DNA of 64,000 bases from Halomonas sp. GT (GTDB lineage: Bacteria > Pseudomonadota > Gammaproteobacteria > Pseudomonadales > Halomonadaceae): contig NZ_CP020562.1 of the NCBI RefSeq assembly GCF_002082565.1, positions 3,224,001 through 3,288,000 on the forward strand, read 5' to 3'. Position 1 is the stretch's first letter. Each line of letters starts with the position of its first letter. The notes under the pieces are model-generated. The model was not told the origin of the DNA and searched no databases. It saw only the letters and a program-made list of their open reading frames with translations. Made by a program: the position numbers and the translations under genes. Positions 42,801 to 50,300 of the stretch are shown piece by piece.

Positions 42801-45585
42801 GAACGTAACCTGCTACGCCAGAATCTGTGTCCGCGAAGGAGTTTGCCCCAAGCGCAACACTATTTGCCAAGGTCGCTGTTGCATTGGCCCCCATAGCAAT
42901 AGCGCCTCGAGCGGCTGCTTCCGAACGTGCACCAATTGCTGCAGCATCTAACGCTGAAGCAGTTGAATTAATACCTGTTGCAATCGCATTCTGGCCTGAG
43001 GCTGTAGCTCTACGGCCAACAGCCACTGCACTATTTCCCGTGCCCTTAGCGTATCCACCAAACGCGATACCAAAGTTTTGTTGTACTCCGGTTTCAGCTT
43101 CATAACCGATCGCAATTGAACCTGCAGTATCTGTAGTAGCTCGCGTACCGATTGCAATTTGCGAACCACCCAGTAAAGGGCTGGCATCAGGTGCAGGGGA
43201 TACGACATTGTTCGTAAATGCGTCGGTACCAACTGAAATATTATCAACTTGAGTTGCCTGCGCACCATTGCCCACAGCAATAGCGCGTTCAGCTGTAGCT
43301 GTCGAATTAGTGCCTAATGCACTTGAAAAAGCACCCGTTGCAGTTGCCGTGTGGCCATAAGCAGAAGCATTGTTACCGCTTGCAGTACTAAACTCACCAA
43401 AGGCTTGGCCGCCATTACTAGCATTCGCACCAGTACCTACCGCCCAGGAGCCAGTTGCCACGGCACCACGGCCGATGGCGCCGGTATCAACGCCCGACGC
43501 AATACTGTCTTTACCAATCGCGATTGCATTTGTAGCCGAGGCTTCTGCGTTATTACCCACTGCAACTGTGTCTACGGCGCTCGCATCAGCGTACAGCCCC
43601 ATCGCAATAGAATTTTCGCCCCGAGCTTCAGCCAAGCTGCCTAATGCAATACTATCGTTCTCCATGGCACGAGCATCAAAGCCTTGAGCAATGGCACCAC
43701 GCCCATCAGCAATTGCAGGCGCGTAAGCAGCTGGGGAAATGGCAATTGATACGTTTCCTGTTGCCTGTGCACCTGCACCAATCGCGGTTCCCGTACTCAC
43801 TTCCCCATCAACGTCACCTGGCCCACCTGCTACTGCGTCGAAACCAATAGCAGTACCTGCTAGCGCTTTTGAGCCAGCTCCAACCGCCGTAGTCGGCAGA
43901 TCGTCTTCTAATTGATAACCATTTGGATTACTAGCACCATCAAGTGCTTTGGTGCTAACCTTATTCCAACTCGCCGTAGCAGCATCGCCAATCGCAACCG
44001 AACGATTTCCTTTTGCGTGAGCAGCTGTACCAATGGCAACCGATCTATCTCCTTCGGCATGGTTCATTGCACCTATAGCTGTTGAATATTTTCCTTGAGC
44101 CAGAGATGCAGCACCCACTACTGTGGAGCCTATTTCATAACCAATGGACGACGTACCCACCACTGTCGACCCAGTTTTTCTCGCCTGAGACTTCAGATAT
44201 CCGTCATTGCCTCCCATAGTAAGAGGATCAACGTCATCAAGAGCGCCTTGATAGGACCAGCCTTTATCGGCCAGATACTGAGTTAGCTCATTGTCACCGA
44301 TGAAGTTTCCATCTTCATCATAGCTCATAAGATCATCACCACCGATCACAACAGCTCCACTACCTAACGCACTGGTATCGTTGCCTATCGCGGTTGACTG
44401 CGAACCAGTAGCGCGAGCTCTTGAACCTAAAGCAAGGGCTTGATCAGCACCTGCGTAAGACTGCCCTCCAAGAGCAACAGTAGAGTTGTTACCAAAACCA
44501 TCACCAGGATCAACTGTTTTCGCATAGCTATCGAAGCCAATGGCAATTGCGTTGTTACCATCTGCCAACGCATTCTTACCTGTGGCAATAGCTTCAGCCC
44601 CCTCAGCCCTAGCCCCATCGCCAACAGCTACGGAACTGTTACCTTCTGCGCTGGCTTTAGTCCCCATAGCGATGGCGTCATCACTCAACGATTGCGCATG
44701 AGCACCCAGTGCAATAGCACGCGCACCTTCCGCTTGGGTTCTCTTAAGCTGATCGTCCTGATAGCTCAAGAATTTATCATTGTCACTGCCAATGGCGATC
44801 GCCTGATCACCTAACGCCGTCGCAGAGGTACCGAAGGCTATAGCAGATTCTCCTTCTGCTACTGAAACGCGACCAATAGCATTGGCATGACGACCAATGG
44901 CAGCGGCTCCCCAACTCACCGCTAGGCCACCTATTCCTTTCGTTACCGCAGCATTGCCCAGCGCCATGCCCGCATCATCGCTATCGGCCAAGTGGCCGAT
45001 AGCGATACCTCTAACAATTGACTTAGAATGCCTGCCAATAGAAATACCGCCTTCGGTATACGCCTTATCACCCATGGCAACGCCAAAGGTGCTAAGTTGG
45101 TTACCACCATTAGCATCCATGTAATCCTGAGCAACGGAATTTTTTAGTGGGTCAGCAAACTGCTCTATGACCCTAAGATTTCCAACAGATTCGACCGCTA
45201 CTCGCGCATTAGACCCAATGGCGACAGACCTTTCCCTCTCTGTTATTGCACCGGCACCAATGGCCGTCGACCAGTCGTGGCAGGCTTGGGCATTCTGCCC
45301 TATGGCAATCCTGATGTTACTGGTACCGCCAACGCAATCCGTACCCCCAGCCCACCCAACTGCCCGCGCCTCTGGCGCGACCAGCACCAGGGAACCTGCG
45401 GCGAGTGCCACAACAACAAAGACTGGTTGCAGTAGCCCAGGAATACGAGAGGCGGCTTCCGGTACCGGCAACTGACCGACCACCCCTTGCCGCGTAGCCG
45501 CTTTATCGCGGCTACGTGCCGCTTCAGATGTCACCACCAACCGGCCAAGAGTACGGTTCCAGATTAGGCGAAATACGTTATTCAT
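29422..45585 (-). CDS. Giant trimeric autotransporter adhesin 1 (5387 aa)
   Basis: A type Vc secreted, YadA-like surface fibre. Residues 1-25 are an extended signal peptide region (MNNVFRLIWNRTLGRLVV), then a signal peptide cleaved near ARA-75. A long head at about 80-960 consists of SVAIGxxAxA-type repeats. Stalk and neck elements (DAVNVSQL) follow, a short second head at about 1655-1780, and 20 near-identical stalk modules at about 1915-4780. Two more small head pieces lie at about 4900-5020 and 5120-5235. The C-terminal YadA anchor (about 5300-5387) makes the trimeric outer-membrane barrel and ends in the aromatic GAGWHW. The frame is intact. GGAG lies 11 bases before the ATG. It is directly followed by TpgA-like gene 1. 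The ligand is unknown; cell or surface adhesion and aggregation are inferred. Confidence 0.95.
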   Translation of the reverse strand: MNNVFRLIWNRTLGRLVVTSEAARSRDKAATRQGVVGQLPVPEAASRIPGLLQPVFVVVALAAGSLVLVAPEARAVGWAGGTDCVGGTSNIRIAIGQNAQACHDWSTAIGAGAITERERSVAIGSNARVAVESVGNLRVIEQFADPLKNSVAQDYMDANGGNQLSTFGVAMGDKAYTEGGISIGRHSKSIVRGIAIGHLADSDDAGMALGNAAVTKGIGGLAVSWGAAAIGRHANAIGRVSVAEGESAIAFGTSATALGDQAIAIGSDNDKFLSYQDDQLKRTQAEGARAIALGAHAQSLSDDAIAMGTKASAEGNSSVAVGDGARAEGAEAIATGKNALADGNNAIAIGFDSYAKTVDPGDGFGNNSTVALGGQSYAGADQALALGSRARATGSQSTAIGNDTSALGSGAVVIGGDDLMSYDEDGNFIGDNELTQYLADKGWSYQGALDDVDPLTMGGNDGYLKSQARKTGSTVVGTSSIGYEIGSTVVGAASLAQGKYSTAIGAMNHAEGDRSVAIGTAAHAKGNRSVAIGDAATASWNKVSTKALDGASNPNGYQLEDDLPTTAVGAGSKALAGTAIGFDAVAGGPGDVDGEVSTGTAIGAGAQATGNVSIAISPAAYAPAIADGRGAIAQGFDARAMENDSIALGSLAEARGENSIAMGLYADASAVDTVAVGNNAEASATNAIAIGKDSIASGVDTGAIGRGAVATGSWAVGTGANASNGGQAFGEFSTASGNNASAYGHTATATGAFSSALGTNSTATAERAIAVGNGAQATQVDNISVGTDAFTNNVVSPAPDASPLLGGSQIAIGTRATTDTAGSIAIGYEAETGVQQNFGIAFGGYAKGTGNSAVAVGRRATASGQNAIATGINSTASALDAAAIGARSEAAARGAIAMGANATATLANSVALGANSFADTDSGVAGYVPFGATGTDAANISGTIAQQAAVDVGSRQITSVAAGTELDDAVNVSQLIASQSKVEAGTNITDVAVTDNADGGTTYTVNANGASVSEGSTAVSVTPAGPDANNVTDYAVDLSQASKDSLDLADSSLQTVVTQIDGADVKTLSKDDNNADFITGNNIALTAENGGIKIATADDVEFTNVDVTENLNVAGNTTIEGDTFLGNNFKVVNNEAFYDGAITEGNHITNKTYVDGEVGGLANTPITFGGDTGTTDRKLGERLDIVTSNANLSTEVTDEETLVIALSDDLDVNNVTINDSLTVNGPTSLNGGTTIGDSLTLQADTIVNMGGNQITNVAAGTNPGDVANVGQLTEVQEGTNTTVTSVTDAATGKTIYTVNAIGGDGGEWILSANGEGAAGETIASGDAADFQEGKNIAITRNGKSINVATADDVEFTQVTIGDATNNTIITSTADGLDVGGDKITNVADGEISDTSSDAVNGSQLFATNQNVDNNTTNIANNAGDIANNTTNITNNTDAINDGINFDGDSGTPFNRQLGDTTNVKGGATGGLTDGNIGVVADGTDTLNIKLAETVDLGTNGSVVMGDTTVNNDGLTIVGGPSITNTGIDAGNTTITNVAPGVNGTDAVNVDQLTDVSDVANKGWDLTANGEATGENIAPGETADFSEGQNIAITRTGNSIEVATADDVEFTNVDVTENLNVAGDTFLGDNFSVVNNEVTYDGPINNDNSVVNKQYVDGIETHYYSVNDNGIQQGNYDNDGATGINALAAGTNAVSDGNSSVAVGDGARTASVGRNQVSVGANALAGGNQSIAIGSGAQASTDMFDGGVEAVAIGNGASAQGNKNVALGSGSVADGSTLSTAAYQPLDVNGNPAAVAAPSADSEISVGSVDNERRITNVAAGAEDTDAVNVSQLKAVNDVASAGWNVQTNGDVATNVAPNATVQFIDGKNIDITRTGTDITVATADDVEFTNVDVTENLNVAGNTTIEGDTTVKGDTFLGDDFSVVNNEAIYNVEPDQITNDYQVTNKKYVDNSVTELGDTPLTFGANEGDDTDRRLGDRLDIVGEEDAEGDSNIITKLTDEETLELALNDDLKIGNSVTVGDTFIDGDSITTNNLTVNENLTVEGDTFLNENLTVAGNTTINENLTVDGDTFLGDDFSVVNNEAIYNVEPDQITNDYQVTNKKYVDNSVTELGDTPLSFTGDSGTPFERRLGENTNVKGGAEGGLTDGNIGVVADGEDTLNIQLAENIDLGEDGSLTINETLIDGDSVTTNNLTVNENLTVEGDTFLNENLTVAGNTTINENLTVDGDTFLGDDFSVVNNEAIYNVEPDQITNDYQVTNKKYVDNSVTELGDTPLSFTGDSGTPFERRLGENTNVKGGAEGGLTDGNIGVVADGEDTLNIQLAENIDLGEDGSLTINETLIDGDSVTTNNVTVNENLTVAGDTTIAGDTIIGGNTTISENLTVDGDTYLGDDFSVVNNEAIYNVEPDQITNDYQVTNKKYVDNSVTELGDTPLTFGANEGDDTDRRLGDRLDIVGEEDAEGDSNIITKLTDEETLELALNDDLKIGNSVTVGDTFIDGDSITTNNMTVNENLTVEGDTFLGDNFSVVNNEAIYNVEPDQITNDYQVTNKKYVDNSVTELGDTPLSFTGDSGTPFERRLGENTNVKGGAEGGLTDGNIGVVADGEDTLNIQLAENIDLGEDGSLTINETLIDGDSVTTNNVTVNENLTVAGDTTIAGDTIIGGNTTINENLTVDGDTYLGDDFSVVNNEAIYNVEPDQITNDYQVTNKKYVDNSVTELGDTPLTFGANEGDDTDRRLGDRLDIVGEEDAEGDSNIITKLTDEETLELALNDDLKIGNSVTVGDTFIDGDSITTNNLTVNENLTVEGDTFLNENLTVAGNTTINENLTVDGDTFLGDDFSVVNNEAIYNVEPDQITNDYQVTNKKYVDNSVTELGDTPLSFTGDSGTPFERRLGENTNVKGGAEGGLTDGNIGVVADGEDTLNIQLAENIDLGEDGSLTINETLIDGDSVTTNNVTVNENLTVAGDTTIAGDTIIGGNTTINENLTVDGDTYLGDDFSVVNNEAIYNVEPDQITNDYQVTNKKYVDNSVTELGDTPLTFGANEGDDTDRRLGDRLDIVGEQDAEGDSNIITKITDEETLELALNDDLKIGNSVTVGDTFIDGDSITTNNMTVNENLTVDGDTFLGDDFSVVNNEAIYNVEPDQITNDYQVTNKKYVDNSVTELGDTPLSFTGDSGTPFERRLGENTNVKGGAEGGLTDGNIGVVADGEDTLNIQLAENIDLGEDGSLTINETLIDGDSVTTNNVTVNENLTVAGDTTIAGDTIIGGNTTINENLTVEGTTQLGDNFFVNNEGNVTYNGDITEDTHITNKSYVDNSVTELGDTPLTFGANEGDDSERRLGDRLDIVGEEDAAGDSNIITKLTDEETLELALNDDLKIGNSVTVGDTFIDGDSVTTNNLTVNENLTVEGDTFLNENLTVAGNTTINENLTVDGDTFLGDDFSVVNNEAIYNVEPDQITNDYQVTNKKYVDNSVTELGDTPLTFGANEGDDTDRRLGDRLDIVGEQDAEGDSNIITKLTDEETLELALNDDLKIGNSVTVGDTFIDGDSITTNNMTVNENLTVEGDTFLNENLTVAGNTTINENLTVDGDTFLGDNFSVVNNEAIYNVEPDQITNDYQVTNKKYVDNSVTELGDTPLSFTGDSGTPFERRLGENTNVKGGAEGGLTDGNIGVVADGEDTLNIQLAENIDLGEDGSLTINETLIDGDSVTTNNLTVNENLTVEGDTFLNENLTVAGNTTINENLTVDGDTFLGDDFSVVNNEAIYNVEPDQITNDYQVTNKKYVDNSVTELGDTPLSFTGDSGTPFERRLGENTNVKGGAEGGLTDGNIGVVADGEDTLNIQLAENIDLGEDGSLTINETLIDGDSVTTNNVTVNENLTVAGDTTIAGDTIIGGNTTINENLTVDGDTYLGDDFSVVNNEAIYNVEPDQITNDYQVTNKKYVDNSVTELGDTPLTFGANEGDDTDRRLGDRLDIVGEQDAEGDSNIITKITDEETLELALNDDLKIGNSVTVGDTFIDGDSITTNNLTVNENLTVAGNTTINENLTVDGDTFLGDDFSVVNNEAIYNVEPDQITNDYQVTNKKYVDNSVTELGDTPLTFGANEGDDSERRLGDRLDIVGEEDAAGDSNIITKLTDEETLELALNDDLKIGNSVTVGDTFIDGDSVTTNNLTVNENLTVEGETRLGENFFVTNEGNVTYDGDITEGNHITNKSYVDNSVTELGDTPLTFAGDSGESFERRLGEQTNVKGGAEGGLTEGNIGVVADGEDTLNIQLAENIDLGEDGSLTINETLIDGNQVTTNNVTVNETLTVEGDTFLNENLTVAGNTTINENLTVEGTTQLGDNFFVNNEGNVTYNGDITENTHITNKSYVDNSVTELGDTPLTFGANEGDDSERRLGDRLDIVGEEDAAGDSNIITKLTDEETLELALNDDLKIGNSVTVGDTFIDGDSVTTNNLTVNENLTVEGETRLGENFFVTNEGNVTYDGDITEGNHITNKSYVDNSVTELGDTPLTFAGDSGESFERRLGEQTNVKGGAEGGLTDGNIGVVADGEDTLNIQLAENIDLGEDGSLTINETLIDGDSVTTNNVTVNETLTVEGDTFLNENLTVAGNTTINENLTVEGTTQLGDNFFVNNEGNVTYNGDITEDTHITNKSYVDNSVTELGDTPLTFGANEGDDTDRRLGDRLDIVGEEDAEGDSNIITKLTDEETLELALNDDLKIGNSVTVGDTFIDGDSVTTNNMTVNENLTVQGETRLGDNFFVNNEGNVTYDGDITEDNHITNKSYVDNSVNEVTNTPLTFGANEGDDTERRLGDRLDILGETDEEGNSNIITKLTDDETLELALNDNLKIVNSITVGEGGPTISGDGIDMGDNKITNVTDGDVSADSKDAINGSQLYQLESIVTNVTGDVSNEYVTNNGRGIRYVRTNDSGLTVSDAFAQGQGSTAVGYEAVASADRALAMGYDAIASHQGSVALGEGARTAAAVGTASVEIAGQTYQFAGASPVATVSVGSVGAERTVTNVAAGRISAESTDAINGSQLYATNQAVGALDNRVTTVEGDISNITNDLANLDDRAVKYDRNDDGSVDYNTITLEGDGGTKITNVAPGDIAQNSSDAVNGSQLWDVQNQITNIEQGGSKYFRANSDGPAADPQGADSIAMGPSSVAAGDRSVASGAGAQATADGSVALGADSVADREGMNGERERFSNESVASTQGAVSVGSEGNERQITNVAGGTQATDAVNVRQLDAVQRGAVNYDRDEDGNVDYSTITLKGDEGTTITNVAPGINADDAVNVGQLNDLGRRFENEIVNVHGRIDSVERNANAGSASAIAASTVPQAWMPGKSMVGVGAGTYGGESAVSVGISRLSDNGRWVIQGKVTGDSQSNFGAGIGAGWHW
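31250..39840 (-). repeat. Array of 20 stalk modules in adhesin 1
   Basis: Twenty modules begin at each KxYVDNSV site, spaced 387-477 bases apart. Eleven (type A) continue TPLTFGANEGDD and LTDEETLELALNDDLKIG. Nine (type B) continue with SFTGDSGTPF or TFAGDSGESF and GGLTDGNIGVVADGEDTL. From the N-terminal side the order is A B B A B A B A B A A B B A A B A B A A. Between them lie variable numbers of short NENLTVEGDTFL-type units. Many copies look identical at DNA level over hundreds of bases. Single A-like and B-like elements occur upstream (near 42.1 and 41.2 kb) and could be the founders. Confidence 0.9.
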
Positions 45586-46434
45586 TTGCTGAGAACTCCA
45601 CTAACCATTCAATGAGGAGGCGCTTTCGCCTCACACAATTTTTCCCTTGGCCATCTCGGTGCGATGTTGAAGCTCAGGGAGGACTCCTAACCTGGGGCAA
45701 CATCATTCCGACTGGGCAACCGTTGAGTGCCATCACGCAGTGAAAAATGCTCGTAGCACTACGCAAGGCAGACAAACGGCGTCCACAGATACTCTTAAAC
45801 CTCTGTGTATAAACACAGAGACTTACGAATACCGTTCAAGGCATTTATTTAGTGGATACATTCTCTTACTTAGATAAGCGCTAACTCAACACACAGTTAT
45901 TATTGTTAATATTCAAACAGCAAAACCAATCCGCTCTGACAAGAGTTTTAATTTACTTAATTTTATAATTAACATTTTTAAACACTTACCTCAGCAAACG
46001 TTATGCAAAACGCTCATGACCCCAGATCTTCATATCTTTATAAAAAAACTAGCAGACAAAAAAATTATTCATAAAAATCATGAGATTATTAAAATAAAAA
46101 CTTAATCAAAAATAGTGTTTTAGCCGACAAAAAATAGCTACCTATGCAAAATTAATCATGATAAAAAAGGGGTCACTTTTAATTAACCTTTTTAAACAAT
46201 GCTCGTCAATCTTCCCTATTATTTTTTAATTTACAATTGTTCATAAAAAAGACCTGCCATGACACTGTTTTTATGGGGATACAAAGCCCCTTTATTAATA
46301 AACAGTTTTAAACATTTAAGTTTTTCCACTGAAAAAAATTTATGAAACGTAAAAAAATGCCCGTAATGCCCAAGCTGATTAAAGCACGAGCTTCACGGGC
46401 GTGACCTCTGAGACAGGGCTATTGACTTACTTGC
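45586..46434. promoter_or_regulatory. AT-rich leader and promoter region of adhesin 1
   Basis: About 850 bases without a gene. From about 45,860 to 46,360 the sequence is very AT-rich compared with the rest of the window. A GAGGCG/CGCCTC hairpin (45617-45632) lies in the probable 5' leader, 32 bases before the adhesin ATG. The end nearest tpgA-like gene 2 carries that gene's terminator. Such AT-rich upstream DNA is typical of surface-adhesin promoters silenced by H-NS/MvaT-like proteins, but this is inference. No exact promoter was assigned. Confidence 0.55.
46351..46400 (-). terminator. Rho-independent terminator of tpgA-like gene 2
   Basis: On the minus strand GCCCGT pairs with ACGGGC (46395-46400 with 46359-46364), extended by AAGC/GCTT inside, and is followed by ATTTTTTT. 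It lies 35 bases past the gene's stop codon and separates the adhesin 2 unit from the adhesin 1 unit. Confidence 0.75.
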
Positions 46435-47226
46435 TTAGTGTGCATGTTTCAGCGTCATCTCCACTCTTCGATTGGGCTTCAGACACTCTTTCATGCTTGG
46501 CGTGGCCATTTCCCCTGGGCAAACTACAATAGGATCTAACTCTCCCCTTCCTTCCGTGTTTAGGCTAGAGCGTTCAACACCTTGACTGATCAGGTAACTT
46601 CCTACTGTTTCTGCCCTTGCCTGGGACAGCCGCAAGTTGTATTGCTCACTACCGAAACGGTCGGCGTAGCCTGCAACAAAGATACTTGTTGGTTGATCTG
46701 TTCCATGAAAGGCTTCCACCACTCGGTCTAACGCACGTCGGCCTTCCAACGTCAATTGATCGCTATCAAAGTTAAATAGCACATCACCGGATAGCGTCAA
46801 CTTCTCTTGTCGTGGTTCAGCGGCAAGCTCCTCTACTTGGATAGGCACTAACAGCGCTGGACATTGTGCGTCGCGCCAGTACGTGCTTGTGACGCGCATC
46901 TCGCGGTCAAATAGCAATTTGTACTGGCAAGTAATGTAGTCACTCCCATTACCAGTATAAAAATTAAAGGCATAGTCCCATTCGCGCACGTCAAAAATTC
47001 CTTCGCTAAAATGAGGATGACCGAGTAGTCGCCGTACCTGATCTTTATGCTGTCCTTCGGAAATACGCAGTACGTGATCAGGTTCGATAAAGTCACCGAC
47101 TTTCAGATAGGTACTTTCGAGGTCCGGGAAGTGTGTATCGCCACCTACCGTTGACTGAGAGCTGGAAACGCAGCCTGCTAATCCGACAGTTACGCTGATT
47201 GCTATTAATGTGGATTGGTTTTTCAT
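46435..47226 (-). CDS. TpgA-like OmpA/SmpA lipoprotein, copy 2
   Basis: A 263-residue lipoprotein with the same plan as copies 1 and 3. The signal peptide ends in VGLAGCVSS, giving C19 as the likely lipidated cysteine. A SmpA/OmlA-like part follows (HKDQVRRLLGHPHFSEGIF), then an OmpA-type peptidoglycan-binding domain (LFNFDSDQLTLEGRRAL, GYADRFGSEQYNLRLSQARA, PNRRVEMTL). It is clearly more diverged than copies 1 and 3 are from each other, in step with its more diverged adhesin 2 anchor. The ATG at 47226 has AGGA 7 bases upstream; a GTG two codons earlier is possible. About 80 bases separate it from the adhesin 2 stop. Confidence 0.88.
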   Translation of the reverse strand: MKNQSTLIAISVTVGLAGCVSSSQSTVGGDTHFPDLESTYLKVGDFIEPDHVLRISEGQHKDQVRRLLGHPHFSEGIFDVREWDYAFNFYTGNGSDYITCQYKLLFDREMRVTSTYWRDAQCPALLVPIQVEELAAEPRQEKLTLSGDVLFNFDSDQLTLEGRRALDRVVEAFHGTDQPTSIFVAGYADRFGSEQYNLRLSQARAETVGSYLISQGVERSSLNTEGRGELDPIVVCPGEMATPSMKECLKPNRRVEMTLKHAH

Positions 47227-47271
47227 GGTCACATCCTATTCCGTTATACAAGCCAGTTAGCAATAGAAATT

Positions 47272-47293
47272 AGGGAGAGGAGAGCCTCTCCCT
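47272..47293. other. Hairpin between adhesin 2 and tpgA-like gene 2
   Basis: AGGGAGAGG and CCTCTCCCT form a perfect 9-bp stem with a 4-base loop just past the adhesin 2 stop. No T-run follows on the minus strand, so it more likely sets mRNA processing or partial termination than full stop. The adhesin 1 and 3 junctions, only 11 bases long, lack such a structure. Confidence 0.5.
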
Positions 47294-47306
47294 CAAAGCT
47301 TGCGGA

Positions 47307-50300
47307 TTAATCAATCACCCCTGAAATACCGACACCAATAGTGGCACCTGCCCGCGAACCGGCAATGCCTGCGTTTAAGCTCCAGCGTCCATTATCGGCA
47401 GTGCGGCGAAAGTTAACGCCAACTGCACTTTCTCCGCCGTGATGGCCTCCCCCTACGTGGTAAGTAAGCTTTCCAGGCACATAGGGTGCATGCCCCATCG
47501 CAGCAACCGCCGCAATACCGGCATTGGCATTGCGTTCGACCTTGTCGATACGACCATGGACATTGTTGATTTCATTTGCAAAACGCTGACCCAACTCGTT
47601 CATCTGGCCGACATTGACCGCATCGTCTACATTTACACCCGGTGCCACATTAGTAATAGTCGTGCCGTTAGCATTGAAGCCTGCCTGCGTCATGCTGGGT
47701 CCATCTTGAATGCGCACACCTTCATTATTGACCGTGGTATTACCCGTGGTAACGCTATCTACTTTTAGCTCACGGTTGAGCGTGACCTGTACCCCCTCTC
47801 CCGTTGTCCGGGTGGTGATGTTTTCATCACCAGTCACCGCCACGGTATCACCTAGCTTGCGGTTGACACTTCCCCCTTGGTCAGCGATGACATTCAGCCC
47901 CTTATCCACGGTGCTGCCAAGGTCAGCAATACTGTCGCGGTTACCTTCAATATTAGTTGTATTGTTGTTAATGCCTGCACGGTTATCTTCAATACTGCTG
48001 GAGTTGCCAGCCACACTCTGGTTGGTGTCATGTAGCTGACCACCAGTCACAGCGTCCGAACTATCGGGTGCGATCTCGCCCGGCGCGACGTTGGTGACCT
48101 TAGTGCCATCTTCGCCAGCCAGTTCGACAGCACCTGTATCAATAGACCCGTCATCGTTGCGTGCATATTCGACAGCTCCTTCACCTGTGCCTGGCTCTAT
48201 TCCAGCCACAGTTTCACTGAGACCTCCCAGGTCACCTTCGACGATAGTCAGTCGGCTATCCACGTCGTTCATGAAATCCACAGCAGCATACAACTGACTA
48301 CCGTTAATGGCATCGGTACTGTTGGCCGTAACCCTGCCTGCTGCTAGGTTAGTAATGGTACGCTCACCGCCTACATTACCCACACTCACAGTGGCGACCG
48401 GATTAGCGCCGGCGAAGGTATATGATTGATCGCCAATATCGATGGAAGTAGTGCCTACCTGTGCACTCGTGCGGGCACCTTCACCTAGCGCCACACTGCC
48501 TTGGTGTGATGCCATTGCTTCGTAGCCCATGGCCAGCGAACGGTCACCCGTAGCACGCGCTTCGTACCCAAGGGCTGTGGAACCTTGCGCTTCGGCAAAA
48601 GCATCACTCACATCAAGGCCCTCATCGTTGGTACGCGCATAGCGAATACCTCGACCGTTATTAATGATGTACTCGTCACTCAGGTCGCCTGCGATGTTGA
48701 TGACCCCACCTTCCAGGTTCTTAATCAGATCCTGAGTCGCCCAGAGTTGCGAACCATTAATGGCATCGGTGCTATCTTCACCAATACCACCTTCGCCTAC
48801 CCCACTAATAATGGTGTTCCCACTCTCATCCATATTGTCTGCATTGATGCTGACACTACCTATATCAACTTGATCAAAGCTAACTTCATCTGCGGTAGCC
48901 ACTGTGTAGATAACCTGCCCATCATCACCGATGCGATCAGTAACCATGATGTTGTTACCAGCTTCCACTTCCGTTTTGGCGGCGGCGACACTGCTGCCAA
49001 GGTTATTGGCAACGTTTTGCAAATCACCGGCGTTAATAACATTACCCAGTGCATCGCCTTCTAGCTCGTCCAGCGGGGTGTCACCAACCCCACTTGCCGC
49101 ATTGGTAATCTGTTTATTACCAGCATCTATACCTTGTGTAGTGACACTTGGGCCACCCGTGATCACCAAACCGTCGTTACTAATAGATGTATCTCCCACC
49201 GACACGCTGTTACCGATACGCACATCATCGGCTAGACGATAATCAATCGAAGTACTGCCGTCTTCGCTACGCGTATGGGAAATCACCACGTTGTCATCGC
49301 CGCTAACAAAGTCCACGCTCGCGTTAGGCCCTACATTGCTGCTAGCAGTACCTGTTTCATTTGAGGTGGTGACGTTCCATCCTGCGTTAGCTGAGCTACT
49401 AACCTTTTCCAACTGGCTGAGGTTAACCGCATCGTTGGCATCTACCCCATCAGCAAGGTTACTGATGGTGGTGGCGTTCATATCAATGCCGCCACCGGTC
49501 AGCGTGGGGCCGCCGGTAATCGCCAGGCTGTCGCTGTTGATACTGGTGAAAGTGACATCATTCGCGGTGGCGATTTTGATGCCACCCGCGTCATCGGTCA
49601 GCACGATATTGTCACCGGTGACGAAGTTGGCGACATTATCGTCCTGGTCGAGGGTTTTAACCTCGGTGCCGTCAATCTGTGTGACCACGGTTTGTAGCGC
49701 GGAGTCGGCCAGTTCCAAACTGTCTTTACTGGCTTGGCTGAGATCCACCGCGTAGTCAGTGACGTTATCGGCATCGGGGGCGGCGGCAGTCACATCCACC
49801 GCACCGGAACCGGCACTCACCGATGCGCCATCGGCATTCACGGTGTAGACCGCCTGACCATCCGCACCGGTGGTTTGGTCAACGCTGGCGACGTTGGTGC
49901 CCGCTTCCACCTCGGTTTTTGAGGCAGCGGCAGCGCCTTCCAGCTGACTGAGGTTAACCGCGTCGTTGGCATCCACTCCATCGGCGAGGTTGCTGATGGT
50001 GGTGTTATTCATATCGATACCGCCACCGGTCAGCGTGGGGCCGCCGGTGATAGCGAGGCTGTCGCTGTTAATGCTGGTGAAGGTGACATCGTCGGCGGTG
50101 GCGATCTTGATACCGCCCGCTTCATCGCTAAGCACGATGTTGTCGCCGGTGACGAAGTTGGCAACGTTATCGTCCTGGTCGAGGGTTTTGACCTCGGTGC
50201 CGTCGATCTGGGTGACCACGGTTTGGAGGGCGGAGTCGGCCAGTTCCAAACTGTCTTTACTGGCTTGGCTGAGATCCACTGCATAGTCGGTGACGTTATT

